Part shown: positions 41,744 through 53,000 of the stretch, piece after piece
How positions within the stretch are numbered: the stretch's first letter is position 1
Layout: each line of letters opens with the position of its first letter
DNA from: Bacteroidia bacterium
GTDB lineage: Bacteria; Bacteroidota; Bacteroidia; B-17B0; Aurantibacillaceae
Reading direction: 5' to 3'
DNA: 64,000 nucleotides
NCBI GenBank assembly: GCA_022841465.1
Contig: JALHRL010000003.1
Coordinates: 1 to 64,000 of the forward strand
Position numbers and translations under genes: made by a program
The notes under the pieces: generated by a model
Database searches by the model: none
Told to the model about the DNA's origin: nothing
What the model saw: the letters and a program-made list of their open reading frames with translations, nothing else

Positions 41744-42679
41744 ATGGCTTTAGCTGAACAAACTGTAATAATTACCGGCGCCAATACCGGGTTGGGTTAT
41801 TCTTGCGCCAAAAATATTGCAGCAGAAAACAAATCATGGCATGTTATTTTAGCTTGCCGTGATTCTAAAAAAGCAGATGAGGCTGTTAGAAATTTAATTG
41901 TAGAAACAGGAAATCCCAATATCTACTTTCTACCACTTGATCTTTCCTCTTTTGATTCAGTAAAAGCATTTTCATCAAAATACATTCAAAGTAATTATCC
42001 CCCTTTAAAAGGACTTGTTTGTAATGCAGGAATTGCAGGCGAAGACGAGGTTGTATTCACAAAAGATGGAATCGAATCAACTTTTCAAGTGAATTGCTTA
42101 AGTCATTTTTTACTCATTCAGTTACTTTTTAAAAAACTCATCCCTCCTGCCCGTATTTTAATGGTGAGTAGTGAACTTCATAGAAATAATGGGTCAATGA
42201 AGGCCTTTCTGCCGAATTATACCAATGCACAAGAGCTGGCCTATCCAAATAAAGAAAATTCGAATATAAAAGGTTCAGGACAAATCAGATATTCAACATC
42301 TAAATTATGTATGCTTTTTTACACACATAAAATTAACGATCTGTTTCATGAAAAAGGAATCAACAATATTACCATTAACGCTTTTAACCCAGGCTTAATG
42401 CCCGACACAGGGCTAGGAGGATTGAACAGGAAACTGTTTCAAAAATTTTTCTTAAAATACATTCTTCCCATTTTTGTAAAAGGAGCCTTAAGCACCCCTC
42501 AACGGTCAGGCAAATTATTGGCTCAATTAATTATTTCCGATAAATTCAATGGCATGAGTGGGAAATATTTCGACAGAGAAAAAGAGATTGCACCTTCTGA
42601 TGAATCATTTGATAAAAATAAAATTGCTGATTTATGGAATACCAGTATTAAAATAACTAAAATAGAAAATGAAATCTAA
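41744..42679 (+). CDS. SDR family oxidoreductase (protochlorophyllide-reductase-like subgroup)
   Basis: TVIITGANTGLGYSCAKNIA, CNAGIAG, YSTSKLC. Confidence 0.88.
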   Translation: MALAEQTVIITGANTGLGYSCAKNIAAENKSWHVILACRDSKKADEAVRNLIVETGNPNIYFLPLDLSSFDSVKAFSSKYIQSNYPPLKGLVCNAGIAGEDEVVFTKDGIESTFQVNCLSHFLLIQLLFKKLIPPARILMVSSELHRNNGSMKAFLPNYTNAQELAYPNKENSNIKGSGQIRYSTSKLCMLFYTHKINDLFHEKGINNITINAFNPGLMPDTGLGGLNRKLFQKFFLKYILPIFVKGALSTPQRSGKLLAQLIISDKFNGMSGKYFDREKEIAPSDESFDKNKIADLWNTSIKITKIENEI

Positions 42680-43181
42680 ATTTACTTTATGGCTCTGTTG
42701 CCTTACCTTAATGGCAAAGTCACAAAAACTAGAATCTGTTGCTAATGTTGATCTGAAGAAATACAGTGGAATTTGGTTTGAAATTGCTTCCTTTCCACAA
42801 TCATTTCAAAAAGGTTGCCATTGTACTACTGCCGAATATACCCTTACAGATAAAAATTATGTGCTTGTAGAAAACAGATGCAATAGAGATAGTGTTACAG
42901 GTAAAGAATCTTATATTAAAGGAAAAGCATTTATTGAAAAAAAATCGGGCAATGCAAAATTAAAGGTTCAATTTTTTTGGCCCTTTAAAGGTAAATATTG
43001 GATTATTGATATTGCTGATGATTACAGTTATGCAGTAGTTAGCAATCCTAATAAAAAATATTTATGGATTTTATCAAGAGAAAATAAAATGAAGGAAGAA
43101 ACCTACAATCAAATACTTTTAAAATTAACCTATAAAGGATTCGACCTCTCAAAACTTAAAAAAACGATTCATGCCAATTAA
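42669..43181 (+). CDS. Bacterial lipocalin (Blc-like)
   Basis: DLKKYSGIWFEIASFPQSFQKGCHCTTAEYTL, AVVSNPNKKYLWILSRE. Confidence 0.88.
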   Translation: MKSKFTLWLCCLTLMAKSQKLESVANVDLKKYSGIWFEIASFPQSFQKGCHCTTAEYTLTDKNYVLVENRCNRDSVTGKESYIKGKAFIEKKSGNAKLKVQFFWPFKGKYWIIDIADDYSYAVVSNPNKKYLWILSRENKMKEETYNQILLKLTYKGFDLSKLKKTIHAN

Positions 43182-43449
43182 TTGAAGTTCCCATCCATCT
43201 GTAATTACAATTTTTGTTGGGTGCCTAATATCACTTCAATTAATAACTTGTATTTCGTTAAAGTAATTTGAACTTTTCTCTAAAAAGAAAGAGTTGAAAG
43301 TTCTTTCTAAGCAAAAATACAGTAGATAAATAAGCTTGAGTCCTGAATGCGAACCTTCATTTACTCAAAACACACCCTCACTCATTTAGCATTTTTTAAA
43401 TAAATGGATGCATTTAATTTATTAGTTTTGACTTATAAATAAAACTATT

Positions 43450-43872
43450 ATGAAACTATTTACCATACTTAGCTTACTTTTTGTAACTACCTTTTCATTT
43501 GCTCAAACCACACACACCTGGTTACCCGAGCAATTGCTAGCTACCCAAGATTTAGCAATAAAAATTAAATTGAATTCAAAAGACAAACCTTTAATTTTTA
43601 ATGTTGGCCCCATGGAAAATATTAAAGGGGCTGTTGCTGTAGGTAATGGTAACGCTGTAACTTTTAGCCATAAAATGGAAACAGAACTTTCAATGGAAAG
43701 TAAAACAAAACCAATAGTTATTTATTGTGGTTGCTGCTCTTACTCAAATTGCCCAAATATTAAGCCCGCATACGATGCTTTGCAAAAAATGGGCTTTAAA
43801 AACACGAAGGTGTTAGAATTACCTGAAAACCTGAAAACCGATTGGGTAAGTAAAGGATATCCAATGAATTAA
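43450..43872 (+). CDS. Rhodanese-like exported protein
   Basis: Signal peptide; PIVIYCGCCSYSNCPNIKPAYDALQKMGFKNTKVLELPENLKTDWVSKGYP. Confidence 0.75.
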   Translation: MKLFTILSLLFVTTFSFAQTTHTWLPEQLLATQDLAIKIKLNSKDKPLIFNVGPMENIKGAVAVGNGNAVTFSHKMETELSMESKTKPIVIYCGCCSYSNCPNIKPAYDALQKMGFKNTKVLELPENLKTDWVSKGYPMN

Positions 43873-43907
43873 TTGAAACTTTATTTCGCAACCTACGTAA
43901 ACATATC

Positions 43908-44129
43908 ATGCTCCAGCTAATTCAAAAAATAGGTTTTTTCAGATTACTGTTGGTTCCCATTGGTATCGCCATAATTATTGCTGCCTTTATAAACGGAATA
44001 ATTGGTATGGGAATTGTTGGTTTAATAATTCTTGTATTTGGGATACTTAACAAATGTTTGTTAATGGGAAATTGCGAAATAGAACAACCTTCCAAAAAAA
44101 CTGTTGCTTTTAAAAAAGACGGTGTTTAA
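43908..44129 (+). CDS. Small membrane protein (possibly DUF2892-like)
   Basis: Two hydrophobic helices, 73 aa, directly downstream of the rhodanese-like gene. Confidence 0.55.
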   Translation: MLQLIQKIGFFRLLLVPIGIAIIIAAFINGIIGMGIVGLIILVFGILNKCLLMGNCEIEQPSKKTVAFKKDGV

Positions 44130-44221
44130 AAAAGCTTTTCTAATTAAAAGTTTATCACATTAATTAACATTCTTGCCTTTCATCTATCATTTTTGGCAAA
44201 ATTATTGTACTTTCATTTAAC

Positions 44222-44686
44222 ATGAAATACTTTTCGCTTTTCACTTTTCTTTTATCGCTATTTGTTGCGCCCGCACAATTTAAAAGCACCGATAAGCTAA
44301 TTAGTTTGCTAGATAACCAACAATTTATAATTGACCACAATCATAAGGCTAATTTTCGAATTGAAAGTAAAGCCGCTGTGCAATTAATTAGAAAAGGAAA
44401 ATCTACTTCCGGCAAATTATTAAAAGCGCTAGAAAATCCTGATAAAACAATTATGGCTCACTTGGTTTTATCTCAAATTTATTTTAAAAAAGTTAGTTTT
44501 GCCGGACCTAAAATAGTGATTGGCGAAACACAAGATATTTTTAAGTATTACCTTGGCGAAGAAAATGGAGTTGGCTTAATAATAAGTGAAGTGAAACTAC
44601 ATGGTAAGCACAAAATTTATGTGGAACCAAAAGATATTGAAACCATTCAAAATTATTGGAAAACAAAAATTACAAATACCAAATAA
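44222..44686 (+). CDS. Hypothetical exported protein
   Basis: Signal peptide, TAATG overlap with next gene. Confidence 0.6.
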   Translation: MKYFSLFTFLLSLFVAPAQFKSTDKLISLLDNQQFIIDHNHKANFRIESKAAVQLIRKGKSTSGKLLKALENPDKTIMAHLVLSQIYFKKVSFAGPKIVIGETQDIFKYYLGEENGVGLIISEVKLHGKHKIYVEPKDIETIQNYWKTKITNTK

Positions 44687-45666
44687 TGCTAAACCTCCGT
44701 GCTTTAAAATATTTTATTCTCTTTATTCTACTGCAAAATCTTTCTTTTTCTCAAGCGAATGTACTTGCGCTAAAAATTGATTCTATTTTTTCTAAACACA
44801 AAGCCAACAAACCCGGACTTTGTATTAATATTCAGCAAAACGATCAATTACTATACAGTAATAACTTTGGAGCAGATGCTAATAAAAAACCATTTGACGA
44901 TTTTACCGTAATAAATGTTGGTGATTTAGGACACAGTTTTATCTCTTACGCAATTTTAATTTTAAACCAACAAGGCAAACTATCATTAGAAGATAATTTA
45001 CTTAAGTATTTCCCGGAAATAAAAAACAAACATGCCGCACAAAAAATTAAAGTATGGCATTTGTTAAGTCATACCTCCGGGTTAAAAGATGGGATGTTAA
45101 GCAAAACAGACAGCATTGCTATACATTCCGGGAAAATAGAAGTTGTTTTTAATTATTTAAATGAACTAGATAAAGAACCGGGAACGGAGTTTAACTATGC
45201 CACAATTTCCTATAAAATTTTATCCTCAATAATTAGTAAAGTAAGTAATCTAAACTGGAAAGATTTTATAAAAGAAAACATTTTTACGCCAACCGGAATG
45301 ACATTTACAAAATTTAATGAATTAGAAAGTGTGTTAACAAATATAGTTGATTTAAAAAAATATGTGTATGCACTCAGGTATTGTTTAATTGCTAACTGCG
45401 AAACCATAAAACTAAGCGAGTTTTCTTACCTGCCTAAAATTTCTTCGGAAAACAAACTAACCTATAATTTGTGTTGGAATTTTAATGCTCAAATTACATC
45501 TTTATCAGATGCCTGCATCTATTACTATCAATTCAAAACCGGCAACTCCGTTTTGTTTTATTACTTTCCTGAAAAAGAAATTAGTTTTATTGCAGTAGGA
45601 TCTATTTCTCTTAAAGATTCAAAAAAAATAATGAATCACTTAAAAAACGATAAACTAATAAAATAA
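44686..45666 (+). CDS. Beta-lactamase family serine hydrolase (class C-like)
   Basis: KVWHLLSHTSGLKDG, FNYATISYKILSSIISKVSNLNWKDFIKENIFTPTGMT. Confidence 0.75.
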   Translation: MLNLRALKYFILFILLQNLSFSQANVLALKIDSIFSKHKANKPGLCINIQQNDQLLYSNNFGADANKKPFDDFTVINVGDLGHSFISYAILILNQQGKLSLEDNLLKYFPEIKNKHAAQKIKVWHLLSHTSGLKDGMLSKTDSIAIHSGKIEVVFNYLNELDKEPGTEFNYATISYKILSSIISKVSNLNWKDFIKENIFTPTGMTFTKFNELESVLTNIVDLKKYVYALRYCLIANCETIKLSEFSYLPKISSENKLTYNLCWNFNAQITSLSDACIYYYQFKTGNSVLFYYFPEKEISFIAVGSISLKDSKKIMNHLKNDKLIK

Positions 45667-45671
45667 ACGCT

Positions 45672-45971
45672 TTATTTGCAAGCTTGTTTTTCTGCCTTCT
45701 TATTAATTACAAATGCTTTAAACCAAACTTTATCAGATATTCTATTAGCAATGGCTAAATCTGTTCTCAGGTGTTGCTTTTTAAATTCAATTAATTCGCT
45801 CATTAAATACCCACCTTCATTTAATTGTGTATTGGAATTACTATTACAGGCTACATTCTTCTTTTGCATTTCTAAAATATAACCGCCGCCAACTAACGAA
45901 GCCATAATAAAGGCTCCTGTTAAAACTGATGCTAATGTTTTCATGATTTTAAAATTTAAGTTAACAATCAT
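45672..45971 (-). CDS. Hypothetical exported/membrane protein
   Basis: N-terminal hydrophobic segment; not recognised. Confidence 0.4.
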   Translation of the reverse strand: MIVNLNFKIMKTLASVLTGAFIMASLVGGGYILEMQKKNVACNSNSNTQLNEGGYLMSELIEFKKQHLRTDLAIANRISDKVWFKAFVINKKAEKQACK

Positions 45972-46026
45972 TTTATTGGTGTAAAGTTATAATGGATATA
46001 ATGCAAGAAGTATGATTTAGGTTACA

Positions 46027-46063
46027 TTTTAGGAATGATAATTATCAGAAATCATTCCTAAAA
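46027..46063. repeat. 13-bp inverted repeat TTTTAGGAATGAT...ATCATTCCTAAAA upstream of the Tricorn-like gene
   Basis: Perfect arms separated by 11 nt. Confidence 0.7.
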
Positions 46064-46147
46064 TACGCTCAATTCTTTTGAATTTTCTTTAAATCACTTG
46101 TTTTCAATCACTTTGTTTCTATATTTGTTTAACACAAAAATAACATC

Positions 46148-49100
46148 ATGAAAAAATTTACATTTCCAACGCTGTTACTCTCTATCATCTTTTGTTTTTC
46201 CTTTAAATCTGAAAGCAACCAACCCTTGTGGATGCGTTATCCGGCAATTTCGCCCGACGGTAATACAATTGTTTTTACATACAAAGGCGATATATACAAA
46301 GTTTCATCCAAAGGAGGTGATGCAACGCCAATTACTACCGGTGAAGCGCATGATTTTATGCCTACTTGGTCTAACGACGGAAAGTGGATTGCTTTTGCGT
46401 CTGATAGAAATGGGAATTTTGATGTTTATTTAGTTCCTGCAGAAGGCGGTGTTTCCACTCGATTAACTTATCACTCGGCCGACGATTATCCCTATTCATT
46501 TACAGCCGATAATAAAAGTGTTTTGTTTTCATCAACAAGAATGGATGATGTGATGTATACACAATTTCCTTCCGGCAGAGTTTCTGAATTATACAGTGTT
46601 GCCGTAACCGGTGGAAAAGAAAACCAATTACTAACCATTGCGGCTGAAAATGTAAAGTTTAATAAAACAGGAGATAAAATGCTTTTTCATGATAAAAAAG
46701 GTTATGAAGATCCATGGAGAAAACACCACACCTCATCTGTTACCAGAGATTGTTGGATGTGGAATGTAAAAGATAATAAGTTTACTCAGCTAACCGATTT
46801 TAATGGGGAAGACAGAAGCCCAGTGTGGAATGCAGATGAAAAAAGTATTTATTATTTAACCGAAAAAAGTGGAAGTTATAACGTTTGGAAAATGGAGGCT
46901 GCCAACCCAACACAACAAACACAAATTAGTAAGTTTACAAAAAATCCGGTACGTTTCTTAAGCATTTCTAATAACGATTTACTTTGCTTTGGTTATAATG
47001 GAGAAATATACACGCAGGCGGTAACAGGTGAGCCGGTTAAAATAAACATCAATATTAATACTGACGAAAAATATGCTGCAATAAAAAACGAATCATTTAA
47101 CAGCGGCGCTACAGAAATGAGTTTGTCGCCAAGCGGAAAAGAAGTAGCCTTTGTTGTTAGAGGTGAAGTTTTTGTTACTTCAGTAGAAGGTGGAATTACA
47201 AAAAGAATAACAAATACACCTGAGCAAGAGAGAAATGTTAGTTTTAGTCCGGATGGTAAAACATTATTATACGCCTCAGAACGAAATAAAATTTGGGGAA
47301 TTTATAAAACAAATTTGGTGCGAAAAGAAGAAACTCTGTTTTTTAATTCAACTATTTTAAATGAAGAACCTGTTGTAGTTGGAAATACTGAAGCATTTCA
47401 ACCAAAATTTTCGCCAGATGGCAACGAAGTTGCTTTTTTAGAAGAAAGAACGGCCGTGAAAGTTATTAATTTAAAAACCAAAAAAATTAGAACCATTTTG
47501 CCTGCAGAAAAAAATTACTCTTACTCAGATGGCGATCAATCGTTTGACTGGTCGCCCGACGGGAAATATTTATTGGTGCACTTTTTACAGGACGGGCAAT
47601 GGCGTCAACAAGTTGGATTAGTTGATGCAGAAGGAACCAAACCAATTATTGATTTAACGCAAAGTGGTTTTGATAATGATGATGCCCGTTGGATGATGAA
47701 CGGAAAAATGATGTTGTGGTTTTCTACCAGACATGGAATGAAAAATGTTGCCAGTCACGGACGCCAATCAGATGCTTACGGTTTGTTTTTTACAAAAGAA
47801 TCGTACGACCGATTTATTTTAAATAAAGAAGAATATCAATTGCTAAAAGAAAAAGAAGATAAGGACAAACCAAAGGGCAAAGCAGATTCGGCAAACAAAG
47901 CCATAAAACCCGTTATTATTGAAATGGAGGGTTTGCAGGATAGGAAGGTTAGATTAACTTCTCACTCGTCAAATTTAGGTGATGCAATTGTTACACCCGA
48001 TGGAGAAAAATTATACTACCTAAGCGCTTTTGAAAAAGGATACGATTTATGGTGTACCAAATTTAAAGAAAACGAAACCAAATTAGTTTTAAAGTTAGGT
48101 GCCGGTGGTGGAGGAAGAATGATGTTTGATAAAGATGCCAAACATATATTTCTACTTTCGGCCGGGAAAATTGTAAAAATTAATTTAGAAAAAGCCGAGA
48201 AAAAAGATGTTCCTTTTAATGCAGAAATGAATTTAAATTTATTTGCAGAAAGAGATTATTTATTTGAACACTCGTGGAGGCAGGTTTTGAAAAAGTTTTA
48301 TGTTAGCGATTTACAAAAAACAGATTGGAATTATTACAAAGAAAATTACAGCAAATTTTTGCCGCACATAAACAACAATCACGATTTTGCTGAAATGCTA
48401 AGTGAGTTGCTTGGCGAATTAAACGCTTCGCACACCGGTTGCCGGTATTTTTACAGAACTAAACAAGGAGATGAAACAGCGAGTTTAGGTGCTTTTTTTG
48501 ATAACAATTACAAAGGCGATGGACTAAAAATAGCTGAAGTAATAGATAAAGGGCCATTGGTTTGGAATGGCACTCAAATTAAAAACGGAACTATCATTGA
48601 AAAAATTAATGGTGTGGCAATTACTGCACAAACCAATTACTATCAGTTACTAAACAGAATTGCAAATAAAAACACCTTATTATCGTTGTACGATGAGACA
48701 ACTAAAAAAAGATGGGAAGAAACCATTAAACCAATAACACCAGGCGAATTGGATAATTTACTTTATAAGCGTTGGGTAAAACGCATGCAGGTATTAACCG
48801 ATAAAATATCAAATGGCGAATTAGGTTACATGCATGTTAAAGGAATGGATGACGAAAGTTACCGCGAATTTTTTGATCAGGTTATGGGAAAGTATGTAAA
48901 TAAAAAAGCATTAATTGTTGATACACGATTTAACGGAGGCGGATGGTTGCACGATGATTTGGCAACATTTCTTTCCGGTAAAAAATATTTAGATTTTATT
49001 CCACGCGAACGAAAAATGGGTGTAGAACCTGCCAACAAATGGATTAAACCTTCAATAGTAATTATGGGAGAAGGAAATTATTCTGATGCACACATGTTTC

Positions 49101-49363
49101 CGGTAGTATACAAAACACTTGGCATTGGTAAATTAGTAGGAATGCCTGTGCCCGGAACAGGAACTGCTGTTTGGTGGGAAAGATTACAAGATCAAAGTTT
49201 AGTTTTTGGTATTCCGCAAGTAGGTGTTGTTTCATTAGATGGGAAATATTACGAGAATACGCAGCTAGAACCAGATTTAAAAGTGAGAAATGAATATGTA
49301 GAAATGATGAAAGGTAACGATCAACAATTGGAGGCCGCCATTAAAGAACTTCTTACAAAATAA
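46148..49363 (+). CDS. Tricorn-type S41 protease (PD40 propeller + PDZ + S41)
   Basis: PAISPDGNTIVFTYKGDIY repeats, GALIVDTRFNGGGWLHDDLATFLSG-like S41 core. Confidence 0.9.
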   Translation: MKKFTFPTLLLSIIFCFSFKSESNQPLWMRYPAISPDGNTIVFTYKGDIYKVSSKGGDATPITTGEAHDFMPTWSNDGKWIAFASDRNGNFDVYLVPAEGGVSTRLTYHSADDYPYSFTADNKSVLFSSTRMDDVMYTQFPSGRVSELYSVAVTGGKENQLLTIAAENVKFNKTGDKMLFHDKKGYEDPWRKHHTSSVTRDCWMWNVKDNKFTQLTDFNGEDRSPVWNADEKSIYYLTEKSGSYNVWKMEAANPTQQTQISKFTKNPVRFLSISNNDLLCFGYNGEIYTQAVTGEPVKINININTDEKYAAIKNESFNSGATEMSLSPSGKEVAFVVRGEVFVTSVEGGITKRITNTPEQERNVSFSPDGKTLLYASERNKIWGIYKTNLVRKEETLFFNSTILNEEPVVVGNTEAFQPKFSPDGNEVAFLEERTAVKVINLKTKKIRTILPAEKNYSYSDGDQSFDWSPDGKYLLVHFLQDGQWRQQVGLVDAEGTKPIIDLTQSGFDNDDARWMMNGKMMLWFSTRHGMKNVASHGRQSDAYGLFFTKESYDRFILNKEEYQLLKEKEDKDKPKGKADSANKAIKPVIIEMEGLQDRKVRLTSHSSNLGDAIVTPDGEKLYYLSAFEKGYDLWCTKFKENETKLVLKLGAGGGGRMMFDKDAKHIFLLSAGKIVKINLEKAEKKDVPFNAEMNLNLFAERDYLFEHSWRQVLKKFYVSDLQKTDWNYYKENYSKFLPHINNNHDFAEMLSELLGELNASHTGCRYFYRTKQGDETASLGAFFDNNYKGDGLKIAEVIDKGPLVWNGTQIKNGTIIEKINGVAITAQTNYYQLLNRIANKNTLLSLYDETTKKRWEETIKPITPGELDNLLYKRWVKRMQVLTDKISNGELGYMHVKGMDDESYREFFDQVMGKYVNKKALIVDTRFNGGGWLHDDLATFLSGKKYLDFIPRERKMGVEPANKWIKPSIVIMGEGNYSDAHMFPVVYKTLGIGKLVGMPVPGTGTAVWWERLQDQSLVFGIPQVGVVSLDGKYYENTQLEPDLKVRNEYVEMMKGNDQQLEAAIKELLTK

Positions 49364-49648
49364 ATTTTTTCTCTGATTCGTTTTAGGGTAAGCTATATTT
49401 ATATTCGCTACTTTATAAAAAATACTGTTTCATATAAATAGCAAAGGATATTTAACGGTGTACATTGATCTTATCATTCTGTATTTCAGTTGTTTATAAA
49501 CGATTTGCAGTTGATGCATTTTTATTTAATTATCGTTAAAGAATAATTGAATTAAAAATTTAGGCAGATTAATTTTTGACCAATTACTTTAAAATGTAGA
49601 TAAACATTCATTTTTTTAAAGCAAAATAAACTATATTTGAAATAAGAA

Positions 49649-50029
49649 ATGACCAGATTAGAAATAAAAGAAACAAACAGTGCTCCATTTGTGGCTTTAG
49701 ATCCCACAAGCGGAGTGTTTGAAATAAGAGGGCATTCTTTTTTAGATAACGCTCATGAATTTTTTACACCAATAATTACTTGGGTAAAAGAATACGAAAA
49801 AAATCCTAACAGCGATACCAAAGTTATTTTTGATTTAAGCTATATCAATACTTCCTCTCAACGAATGGTATTTGATCTTCTTAAAGCTTTAAACAATATG
49901 CACAAATCGGGGAAAGCAGTACAAGTAGAATGGTTGTTTGATGAAAACGACGATGATTTACGCGATGTTGGACACGATTTATTAAGCTTTATGGAATTAC
50001 CTTATAAAGTAATTGTAAAAGTAAGCTAA
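49649..50029 (+). CDS. SiaC-family (DUF1987) regulatory phosphoprotein
   Basis: MTRLEIKETNSAPFVALDPTSGVFEIRGHSFLDNAHEFFTPIITWVKEY...NTSSQRMVFDLLKALNNMHKSG. Confidence 0.85.
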   Translation: MTRLEIKETNSAPFVALDPTSGVFEIRGHSFLDNAHEFFTPIITWVKEYEKNPNSDTKVIFDLSYINTSSQRMVFDLLKALNNMHKSGKAVQVEWLFDENDDDLRDVGHDLLSFMELPYKVIVKVS

Positions 50030-50037
50030 GCCCATTT

Positions 50038-53000
50038 TTATCTGGGTATATCTTTATCCTTTACTAAACTAATTTTATAGTTTTCAGAATTACCACTCAG
50101 CTTTAAATTAACGTACTTTATTTTCTTCCCCTCTTCTTTGTATTGAATTTCGTCTTCCTTTTCAGGATCTATCGCCTCTTCAGAATTGCTTCCAAATAAT
50201 TTTTGTTTTGCAACTCCGGTAACTAACTTCATGGGTACTTTAATAAAATACTCCATATTTAAATTCATATCCTGCTTTCCCGAAACTTCAATAAATCCAA
50301 GAGATGAGTTGATAGTCATTAATGGAAAAGAAAGTACTCCTTTATTCATATCAATATGATTTTTTAAAGTGTCAAATAAAACCTTAGCTACATTTTTATC
50401 TTTAAAATAATCTGCCATAGCGGTTAAGGGTGCGTACTTTTCTAATTTACCTTGGGTAACTCCAATATCCATATGAATTTCAGAATCATCAATTATTGGA
50501 ACCATATCGCGATGCATGCGAATTTTTCCTGTTATCACACCATCTAATTTCCCGTGTACATTTTCAGAAACCATGTGATCTTGTCCGAAATTTTCAAACT
50601 TCAACATCAATTTATCTAAATCAACATGCTCCATTTTTAAAACCGGACTTAAATAAATTTTATCTTTATTAGAACCATTAAAATATCCTCTCATTTTAAA
50701 CTTACCATCAGCCGCTAAAAAAGACAATGTATCAATATATAAATAGTGATTTGGAGTAGTTCTTAATTTTGCTTTTATATTATTTATTAAATAACGGTGA
50801 TAGTTTAAATGTTTAATATCTAAATCAAACGTCATATCGGTAAAAGGCAATTCATAAATATTAAATCCTTTCTCGTGATCGGCCGGTGTTACTGTTTTAG
50901 TTTTAGGCGATTCGTTAAAACTAAAAAGTTCATCAAAATCTAAATGAGATGCAACAATTCCAAAATGATTATCTCGCTTTTTAATGGTTTCATTTTTTCC
51001 TAGGTAATAATTCATATCCATTTCAAACGAACTTTTTCCTAATTTGCCCGAAAAATCTTTCACCATTAAATGCTCATCTTCATAATGAACTCGACCTTTA
51101 AATTTCTCGAACTTATATTTGTGCATTTTCATTTGCGTGGTAAATTGATCGAGGTACAAATCAATTGATTTTAAATCTTTACTAAAATGTAAAGCTACAT
51201 CGCCATGAATTTTTAAATCTTTAAACTCTTCGTGCCTGTAATCTTCGGGCACATAGTTTTCGCCTTTGTAAGCAAAAACATCCTCTAACTGGAGTAAATT
51301 AGACGTTAAATTAAAATCAATTTTAGTATCTCCTTTTGAAACTTCATCAAACCAAAGATTATAGTTGAGAAGTTTTCCTGTAAAATGAAAATCACTTTTA
51401 TCAATTAAACCTGTAAAATCAATTATTCTAAAATCGGATGAATCTATAAATAAATCGGCATGAAAATCGTGTAAGGTATGAGGATAATGTTTCATTTTAG
51501 CATAAAAATTATCTACAAAAAATTCTCCAACAGGTAAATTTGGTGATTCAGTAAATGCTCTTGCCGAACTTTTAAATGTTAGTTGTAAACTTAATTTCTC
51601 AATTTGCTCATCTACCGGTTTGCTTTTACTTACATTTCCGGAAGTAAGTTCTTTTATATCAATTAAGTTTGATTTAATATTAAGTACTGCCTTTACCTGA
51701 TCTTTTGTGTGATGTATAATTGCCGGTAAATCTGATATACTTCCATTTATAGAAATATCTGTTTTACCAACCTTAATATCAAACTTTTTAATAATTGCCT
51801 CATGGCCTTCAAGCGTGGCATTAATATTTATTTTTTCAATGGGTAAATGGTAACTGTTAGATTTAAAACTTAAGTTAGTAACATTAAGTTCGGTAAAATA
51901 CGATTCATTTAATTTTTCTATTGCTTTTTCAGGATGGTTTAAATCAATAATATCTTTAAAATTCATGGTTAATTTAACCTTGCCTTTTAAATCTTTTAAA
52001 TCTTTTACGCCAATAAATTTTGATAAAAAATCGAGGTCGAAATCAGAAATAATTTTTGTGTCAATTTCAGGCTCGGCAAAGTTTTTAACTATCAAATGTC
52101 CTTTAAAAACACCAGCTTCCGGGCGAGAAGTAAAATCAGTTAACGAAAACTCCATTGTTTCAGGAGTGCCTGAAGCGCCGGTTGTAAAAAAGGCTTTAAA
52201 ATTTAATTCGTCTAATTTCTTATTCGTTTCTGTATTGTGTAAAAAGGCATTTTCGCAAATAAAATTTATTTCAACTTTAGGTAATTTTCCGTTAACAGGG
52301 CGGCCTTTAATTTTAGCTTCAAAATTTATTTTTCCGCTATTATCGTATTTATTTAAAACGGGGATTAATTCTTCGGGAGCAAATGCAAGAAAAATATCAA
52401 AACTTGGTTTATGGCCTTTAATGTTTAAATCCATATCCAGTCCGTTTGTAAAATCAATACCGCCACCAAAATCAAATTGTACATGTTCTAAATCAAAACT
52501 TGAAGGAATAATTTTTAAATATTCTGATTTATTATTGTAATTTATTTCTGACTTTAATTCTACATGTTTATGTTTAAAAAAAGTGGTATCGTTTCCCTTT
52601 ATAACATTAACAACAAACTTAGAATCAATTCCCGCTATTAGCTCTTCACTGGAAGTTTTAAATTTAGATTTAGCTTTATTAATAAATAACTCAATTGTAA
52701 TTTTATTTACCTCATTTACTTTGGTTATATCTATGTTTTCAAGTTGAATTGATTTTAAATTTAAATGAAACTCTTCGCTGGTACTTTCTATTGGTTGAAC
52801 CGATTCAAAGGCTTTTAAAATATTAAAATTACCAGCGGTATCTTGAACAATATGAATTTTACCATTTTTTGCCTTAATGGAATTGATATCCATATTTCCA
52901 CTTAATAAATTAATGATATCAAAACCAAGATACAAATCGTTTATATCTACAATTAATTCGCTTTTCTCCGATTTATCTTTATAAATTTTTAAATGATCTA

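Noticed and set aside
51965-52540. 191-aa plus-strand ORF
   Set aside because: Antisense to the convincing AsmA CDS; low-complexity composition typical of a shadow ORF.
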